DNA from: Knoxdaviesia capensis | Lineage: Eukaryota; Ascomycota; Sordariomycetes; Microascales; Gondwanamycetaceae | NCBI GenBank assembly: GCA_001510575.1 | Contig: LNGK01000003.1 | Span: forward strand, 2,457,369 to 2,521,368 | DNA: 64,000 nt | Direction of reading: 5' to 3' | In this document: in pieces, positions 57,477 to 64,000 of the stretch | How the letters are laid out: each line of letters begins with the position of its first letter | Position numbering within the stretch: the first letter of the stretch is position 1 | Program-made: the position numbers and the translations under genes | The notes under the pieces: model-generated | Seen by the model: the letters and a program-made list of their open reading frames with translations, nothing else | Told to the model about the DNA's origin: nothing | Database searches by the model: none

Positions 57477-60278
57477 GGCTGAAGAAGTCCACCGCAACTA
57501 GAACACACAGGTCTCTCTCTCCCTGCTCTTCATAGGGATGAACACACCGGCCAGACACCGATCAGGGCCCCCAGACTCTTTTGAGTTATCCAGACAAACG
57601 CCAGCATTCCTGAGACCGGGTTGCAGCACCAATATATTACCAATGTTGTATGCTGTCAGTCTCTCGCCCCCTTTTTTTCTGCAGAAATGAGCAGACGACA
57701 ATCAAAAAAAAGAGGCGGCTGTTCTTTCATCTCCAGCCAAACGAGGTGTCACCTCCACCACTAGGTATCATCTGGCTGTACGAGCAAATTTGACGGGGCG
57801 CGCAAATCAAGAGAGTTTGATGAAGATTCACACACCCCCCCTCCCCCTCCCCTGGTAAAAAGCAAACCTGCATTGGCCAGACAGCAGGCCCATGCTTGCT
57901 CGCCACTGCTCGAAAAGGAATGATTTTAACATTAGATGACCCTTTTTTTTTTAGAGTGCACAGAAAAAAAAGAAAAAAAGAAGAAAAAAGTTAGTATGCC
58001 GGTACTTGGATGTGGATGCAGGCCAGGTTCGTATTTTTTTTCTCCTACGGCTTGTCAGACCAAGACTGCATTGCATGCATGTTCACGTCGGGTAGAACGC
58101 TGCGAGCCTGGACATCACAGGCAGATGAGAGAACAGAGCAAATTTTCGCGAACACAAGATAGGCCATAAAAAGTCAGGGCCCCGTAGGAAAGGGGGCAAA
58201 GAGACGGGGAAAGGAAGCCCGGAGAGATCCCGTATCTTTTAATCTTAGTGTTCGTTCTCCCTTCCAATATCCAGCAAGCCGGATTGTCTACAGGACAGTT
58301 CATACAGTACTTCGGCAAACCTGTCACTTTTTTGATATTTTGAGTTGAAGAAGGGGAAGGAAACCAGCAGAACATGCAGATGAAAGAAGAAATGGAAGAA
58401 GAATGCCGGTGGTGGTGGTCCCGTAATCTCTTCAGACGCTGTGCTCCACCTCTCTGCCGCCGCTGTTACAGGGCGCAAATCAACGGCATTGACAGGGCCA
58501 GCCGTTGAAGAGGGCTCGGCAAGGGTGTAATGCAGTGTTGTGGCAGAATGCAACTGACCGAACACTCTGTCTGTTGTCACTTGTTGAGGCTTGCGAGAGA
58601 GAGATCTAGGCTCGGTGGTCTTGGCTGATACCTGCAGACGAGCTGCTTCAATGCCACAGGCCGATGAAAGCCAGCGGCGGCAAATGAATCAACAAGTGTG
58701 TGTGAGTGTGCATTGTCCATGGGTTCTGTGTCCAAACCTTTTTTATCTTTTTTTTTTGCTGTCCTGTGCGTTGTTACGGATACAGGCACTATAAGTAAGA
58801 TTACACGAAGCTATTCCCAAAAAGGGGCAGCTCAGAGGTTACTCTTCGCCTCGAAAAAGGCTACTGTTATCGTCCCTTGCTAAACACTGCTGCTAAAAAG
58901 GGTTTCTCTGCTAGGCCGTCACGCTCGTTATCCACGAGGCGAGAAGGCGTCTCTTTCGCGGAAGTTCGAACCTAATGGTGCCAGGCACGCGTCAAACCGG
59001 ACTGGTTTATTTTTGTTTGCAAGTTTTCTGCCTCGGGACAAACATGAACAGGTCTTCCAGCAGACGGAAGAAAGAAAAAAAGAAAGAAAGTAAGAAGAAA
59101 AAGGGGGTGGTGCCGGAAACCAAAAGCTTGGTCTGGTGGAAATTAAATATGGTTCCCCCAACCGAGCACAGGGTCCCCCGTCTTCCTCTCTGGTCTCGCT
59201 CTTGCTTCTCACACACAGAGCCGCTCCAGCCAGGGGAGCCTTGGACATGATCGTGAATGGAAAAAAAGGACGGCCAAGAATGGTCGGCCGTGCTCGTGCT
59301 GAAATTGGGCGTGTGTGAAAGTGTCTTTGGTGGTGGTGGTGGTGGCTCTGTGCCCTCGATACGGCGAAGCACGCGGTGCTTCAGTCGGTCGTCTCCTGTT
59401 AATCTGGATTTAATATGTCCCAGTGGCGGGCCTCCATTGCCGACCGTAACCCTTCGGCAGCCGAGAGGGGTCGGAAGTCTTTCATCAAACCACCACAGAA
59501 TTGTATTATTTGTTTCTGCTATCAAGGAGGACCATGATCCAGCCATCGTCACAGACCGTCCTCAGAATCACCGAAGGAGACCAAAAAGGATTTCCATGGT
59601 CCACCTTTCTTAGTGCAAGGGCGGTACGGTAATCTTGTCAAAGTGTTCTCTTTCGTTCTCTTCGATGTCCACTTTCTTTTCTTCTCGCGAGTCTCTCGAC
59701 CCTGGGAACGGTATTTTTGATAGCCGCCCCCCAGTTCTTGACTCATATTCGCCTTCATGGCGTCTAGGCCCGCGTCCATAATTTTACGTTATGCAGAAAG
59801 CTCTTTTTCTCTGCCGGCCCCGTATATTTTAGTTCTCGTCTAGCAGGGTTTTTTCTTGTTTGATAGTGGACTCCTGGCGTTGGTGCCGAGTGTTGTTTGA
59901 TGCAAACCGGCCGGCGTCAATAGCTGGTGTATAAAATTTGTGTAATATCTGGCGCTGGCGGCTGTCCAACGAGGCCGTACGAGTCGCAAAGGGGGCAGAC
60001 GACCGACCCTCAGACACAGCGGAATCGAACGGGTGTAGTGGTCCCGCGGAAGATCCCAAATATCACCCTCTCTCTCTCCCCCGTTGAAATCCGCGTTATA
60101 CTCCGATAGCCTCACCCACGGTGGGCATGACGAGATGGAAACGAGCGTGAGTGGGCTGAGCACGAAGATTCCAGAGGGATCTCCAGGCTCGGCATAAAAA
60201 AGGAATGAACAGAGTGCAGCAGCCCCAGTGAGGTTCAGCACCAAGAGAAGCGAAAAGAAGCATGTGGCCGTCCTCACG

Positions 60279-60293
60279 CCCCCCCCCCCCCCC
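60279..60293. repeat. Poly-C homopolymer
   Basis: Fifteen consecutive C residues; the length is prone to sequencing error. Confidence 0.85.
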
Positions 60294-62119
60294 TTGGCCG
60301 AATCAAGGGTGACTGACTATCACGCACACCCCCCCTTTATTTAACATTAGCAGCCTCTCTCCCTCCAATATTGTCAATTAACTAATGGAAATGGAAAATA
60401 TGGGGCCCGCCGCTGCAAAATTGCCCGTGAGCAGTGTGGACCACCAGCCAGTTCCAGTTCAACGTTGATCTGACTTTTGCAGCGAGTTGACGCTCCCACC
60501 CTATCCCGACCCGCACAAGCTGTCTGGGACGGAGAGCCGATGTCCACAGGCTGGCAGAGGACGAGCGTTTTGGAGAGACTGCTGGACACCACCCACCCAC
60601 CCTTCGTTAATGCAGACTCTCCGGGCAACTCAAACGCCGGCAGTGTAGCAGTGCCCGTGGTGCAGCAATGTTCACTATGCCCTCTGCCGGAATCTCGCAC
60701 AACTCCTCGCATCCAATCATCTGTGTTCTGTTTCAGCTGCACGACGCCAGAACCAGGTCATCCGCGGCCATAAGTCCCGGGACACTACAATTTCACTGAA
60801 GAAAGCCCGTCAAACAGAGTTGGCGTTGGTTCGTGATGCAAAAAAAAAAAAAAGGAAGCACAATATCGTGTCTGCCCGCCGGCTATAAATGGATGCGGAA
60901 ATGGGTACACGCATCTGTGCGTGTTGCAAACCGGCGTGCTACAGAGTCAAGAGGCCGGAGTTTCTGTTCTTCGTCAGACAGTCAAGTCTGAGTGGCCACT
61001 GTCTTCGTTCTCGGTGTTCGTTGTGCCCACGTTGCGCTCTTTCGCCGCCCCCGTCAGACACATGAGACGGCGGCTTTGTCGACCATGTCACAACCCACCC
61101 ACTGTGTGGTGTGTCCAGTGTGCGTTCGTCAAGATTTATGGACAGACTCACTCAAGACTCAGAAGCAGTCAACACACACGGCACAGTAAACCCCACATTC
61201 CACTCCGTCCTGAGCCACACCAACACACAACCAACAGCCTGTGCAAAAGCGAGTAAAGCGAGACACAGACGGACGAACTCCCAGAAGTGCACAGTCCAGA
61301 ACTGTACAGGACACATGTGCGAGTAAGCGTTCACTTGGTCCTCCTGCCACGTCCGTCTGTCCTTCGTCGACGCCTGGCCACGCACATCTGCACAAGGCTG
61401 ACGGCCCAACACCACAGCATAAGCCACCGGCCACCAGCCAGTGAAGCAGAGATTCCAGCTGGCCGCCCTCCGTACGGAAGATACGGATGCCACAGAAATC
61501 CATCCCGACACAACAGCTCAACAATCCGCCGCTCCAGGGCTTCCGGCCATGGTCGTCATGTCATGGCCCCAACCCTGTTCAGTTCGCCCCCCCTGGCCAA
61601 ACAAAGGCCGGATAAGCTGGGACACCAAAAGACCAGACCAAAGCAGAAACCTCCATGGAGAGACCCAGCAGAGCCAGGACCATCATAGACCAGATACGGC
61701 CGTTCCCTGAATCTTCTCTGTCTTCTGGCCTGGCCTCTAGTATCCCTTCCGCCCCCCCTGACCAGGTTAGACGACGAGCCGCAACAAGTGAAAAGTGCTG
61801 GGATCTGGCCAATGCCCAGCTGTGCCGTTGGTCTCCGAACCACAGGCAAACAAGGACCGGCTACGCACAAACACGCACACAGTCTCTCTGTCTCTCACTC
61901 TCTCTGTGCTGGTCTTCTCTCTGGCCCTCTCTCATCAAATCCGTTAAATGCATTCCCTCGTTTCCTGGGTACACCGTTCTAATAGATATGCACCTATCCG
62001 GTCTTTCCCCTACAAGGTGCTAAAATTACCTGTGACTGGGCTCCTTCCTGCTCACTCATGCCCGTTTTAGCGGTACACAAGAACCCGTGTAAGTGAAAGT
62101 GGTGTGTGTCGTACCTTCC

Positions 62120-62599
62120 TCCTCCTAATCCCGTAGTCAAGACAACTCCCACACACCCTCGTCGTTCGCTCCTGCCCTCCTTTGCCCCCCTTCCTCTTTT
62201 CTTGCCAATAAGTACCCCCATTGCCTCTCATTTCTTTTCGCTTTCTTCTCTCTTCCCTCTTCTTCCTTTCTTCCTTTCCTCTTCCATCATCACTCCCAAG
62301 ACTGTTCATCATCTTCCATTTTCTTTTGCTTTCTTCCTTTTTCCATCTTCTCCAGAGGACTTTGATACCCAATAACCTGTCTTCAGTTTTTTATTGTAAT
62401 AATTTTTATTTTCTCCCCTTTTTTTCTTTTCCCAAAACAGTGATACCCGGATCCTTCTGCATCCATTTTAATACTGCTTCATTTTCGCATTTGATACCCC
62501 AAGAACAAGAACAAGTCTACAGTCGACTCTTCACCCAGTCGTCTACCCACCCAGATCCAACAAACCTTCCAGTTTCTCAACATCCCCCCAACTTTCACA
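62120..62599 (+). promoter_or_regulatory. Pyrimidine-rich leader of the PH-domain gene
   Basis: The plus strand is dominated by C and T with TTCTTT/CTTCC runs up to about 62430, then a more mixed 5' UTR-like segment ending CACAATGG at the start codon. A possible 3' splice site (CCCAAAACAG near 62440) hints at a leader intron; no donor is certain. Confidence 0.45.
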
Positions 62600-64000
62600 A
62601 TGGCCGAAGAGACCAAGCCCGTCGAAGTCAAGGACACTGCTCCTGCTGTCGAGACCCCTGCCGAGTCGAAGCCCGTCGAGGCTCCCGCTGCTGAGGCCGC
62701 TCCGGCTGAGGCTGCCCCCGCTGCCGAGGAGCCGGCCGTTGAGGCTGCTGCTCCCGCCGAACCCGCCGTCGAGGAGGTTGTCCCTATTGAGGAGGGATCG
62801 CTCGAGCACAAGGCCTCGGGCGCCGGTTTCCCCAAGAACCTCGTCTATAAGAAGGAGACTTTCTGGTTCGGATCCGAGCCCGTTGAGTCGTCCGTCCTCG
62901 CTGCCTATCTGAAGCACGAGAAGTCGTCTGAGGCTGCCCTTGGCGTTGTTGCCTGGGCTGCCACCACCGGCAAGGGTCTCCTGTTCTCTGGCGACAAGGC
63001 CGCTCCCTCGGTCATCTCGCTGGTTGACCTTGCCGAGCCCACCGTTGATGGCACCAAGTTCGTCCTGACCGTCAAGACCAACAAGCACACATTCAAGGCC
63101 CCCTCGGTCGCTGTCCGTGAGAACTGGGTCTCCCAGCTCAAGCTGAAGATTGCTGAGGCCACCGAGCTCGCCAAGACCATCCCCGAGTCGGAGGCTTACA
63201 AGACCGCTCTGGAGGCCCTCAAGCCCGCCCCCAAGCCGGAGTCTGTCAAGGAGGAGCCCGCCCCCGCTGCTGAGGAGCCTGCCGTTGAGGCGCCCAAGGA
63301 GGAGGAGGCTAAGGAGGAAGCTCCCAAGGAGGAGGCCCCGAAGGAGGAGGCTAAGGAGGAGCCTAAGCGCCGCTCTGCCAGCCGCAAGCGCAACTCCATC
63401 TTCGGTTTCCTCGGAAAGAAGGAGAAGGAGGTTGTTCCCGAGGTCCCCGTTGAGGCTGCTGCTGAGGTCCCCGCCGAGGCCCCCACGGTCGAGGAGGCTG
63501 CCCCGGCCGCCGAGGCTGCCCCGGCTGTTGAGGCTCCTGCTGCCGAGACCCCCGCCGCCGAGCCCGTTGCCGAGGCTGCTGAGGAGGCTCCCAAGGAGTC
63601 CCCCAAGCCCACCAAGCGCAACAGGTAAGATTATGTCGCCCGCCCATATTTCATCCACCACATAACAACCCCCAGCCGCTAACGTGTTTCCTTTTCCATA
63701 GCTTCTTCGGTCTCCTGAAGAAGGAGAAGAAGGTTGAGGCTCCCAAGGAGGAGACCCCCGTTACTGAGGAGGCCGCTCCTGTCATCCCCGCCGTTGAGAC
63801 CGCCGCTGAGGCTGCCCCCGCCCCGGCTGCCGAGGAGGCGCCCAAGGAGGTCGAGGAGCCCAAGGAGGCTGCTCCTGCTGAGGCCGCGCCCGCCGAGGCC
63901 GAGGTCAAGGCTGCCAAGCGCAAGTCGATCGTGTTCCCCTTCGGCAAGAAGGAGAAGTCGACCTCCGACTCGGAGTCGGAGAAGCCCGAGAAGACCGGCT
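62600..64000 (+). CDS. PH-domain protein with Ala/Glu/Pro-rich arms (Meu6-like), 3' end beyond window
   Basis: Exon 1 is 62600-63624 and exon 2 runs from 63702 to the window edge; the 77-bp intron joins TKRN|SFFGLLKKEKK in frame. The first 70 residues are Ala/Glu/Pro/Val-rich and probably disordered. Residues about 74-205 form a PH-like domain (GFPKNLVYKKETFWFG...KFVLTVKTNKHTFKAPSVAVRENWVSQLKLKI), expected to bind membrane lipid or a protein partner. The rest is again low-complexity, punctuated by at least three related basic modules: RKRNSIFGFLGKKEKE, KRNSFFGLLKKEKK and KRKSIVFPFGKKEKS. Similar proteins in Aspergilli are annotated as PH domain or Meu6-related, with uncertain function. Codon bias is strong, suggesting high expression. 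The C-terminus is not in the window. Confidence 0.85.

Larger units (their letters stand above)
49077..62599. other. Second gene desert (no supportable coding gene)
   Basis: About 13.5 kb has only short overlapping frames without domains. It is rich in simple repeats (CA/GT, CT, poly-C, GGT, AAATT), shows TATA-like boxes near 53127 and 60883, and carries TACTGTACAGTA-type palindromes. The texture matches the first desert. The last 480 bp before the PH-domain gene are pyrimidine-rich. No tRNA, rRNA or mobile-element ends were recognised. Confidence 0.6.

Noticed and set aside
60000..60060. GAATCGAAC sequence reminiscent of a tRNA B-box on the minus strand
   Set aside because: The flanking bases do not form a T-arm stem, and no matching A-box or acceptor stem is present.

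Overview
The window is nuclear DNA of a filamentous ascomycete. Coding exons are GC-rich and broken by short introns (68-147 bp) with GT...AG ends and CTAAC-like branch points. The genes are typically fungal: TAF1 without bromodomains, a mitochondrial LysRS, an RlmA-type MADS factor, a DUF4246 protein and a Meu6-like PH protein. The gene set and protein style fit Eurotiomycetes, probably Eurotiales (Aspergillus/Penicillium/Monascus relatives), but the species cannot be fixed from the sequence alone. No tRNA, rRNA, CRISPR array, intact transposon or secondary-metabolite cluster was found.

Layout. 0.1-6.5 kb: TAF1 (+), an F-box protein (+) and a small kinase-fold protein (+). 6.5-21.2 kb: a 14.7-kb stretch with no supportable gene, ending in about 2.5 kb of pyrimidine-rich DNA, then the MADS-box regulator rlmA (+), which has a long Gln/His tract. 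25-30 kb: arp4 (-) and mitochondrial lysyl-tRNA synthetase (+) share a divergent promoter. 30.6-36.0 kb: a very large intronless orphan (-). 36-40 kb: an AT-rich island. 40.3-46.6 kb: amidophosphoribosyltransferase ade4 (+, five introns) and a DUF4246 protein (+). 46.9-47.3 kb: a decayed short-chain dehydrogenase pseudogene (-). 47.7-49.1 kb: a paraoxonase-like beta-propeller protein (-). 49.1-62.6 kb: a second 13.5-kb desert rich in microsatellites, again ending in a CT-rich leader, before a PH-domain protein (+) that runs off the right edge.

Functionally this is mainly a housekeeping and regulatory neighbourhood (TFIID, NuA4/INO80/SWR1 chromatin, purine synthesis, mitochondrial translation, cell-wall signalling) with no evident operon-like or cluster logic. 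The most striking signal is in the first desert. A perfect 28-bp palindrome at 12347-12374 is made of two abutting inverted copies of CTA(A/T)4TAG, the recognition sequence of Rlm1/MEF2-type MADS proteins. It lies 8.8 kb upstream of the window's own rlmA gene, with no other recognised gene between them. This suggests a distal, possibly autoregulatory element. The two deserts have similar texture (CA/GT arrays, TACTGTACAGTA palindromes, TATA-like boxes) and both lie 5' of a plus-strand gene.
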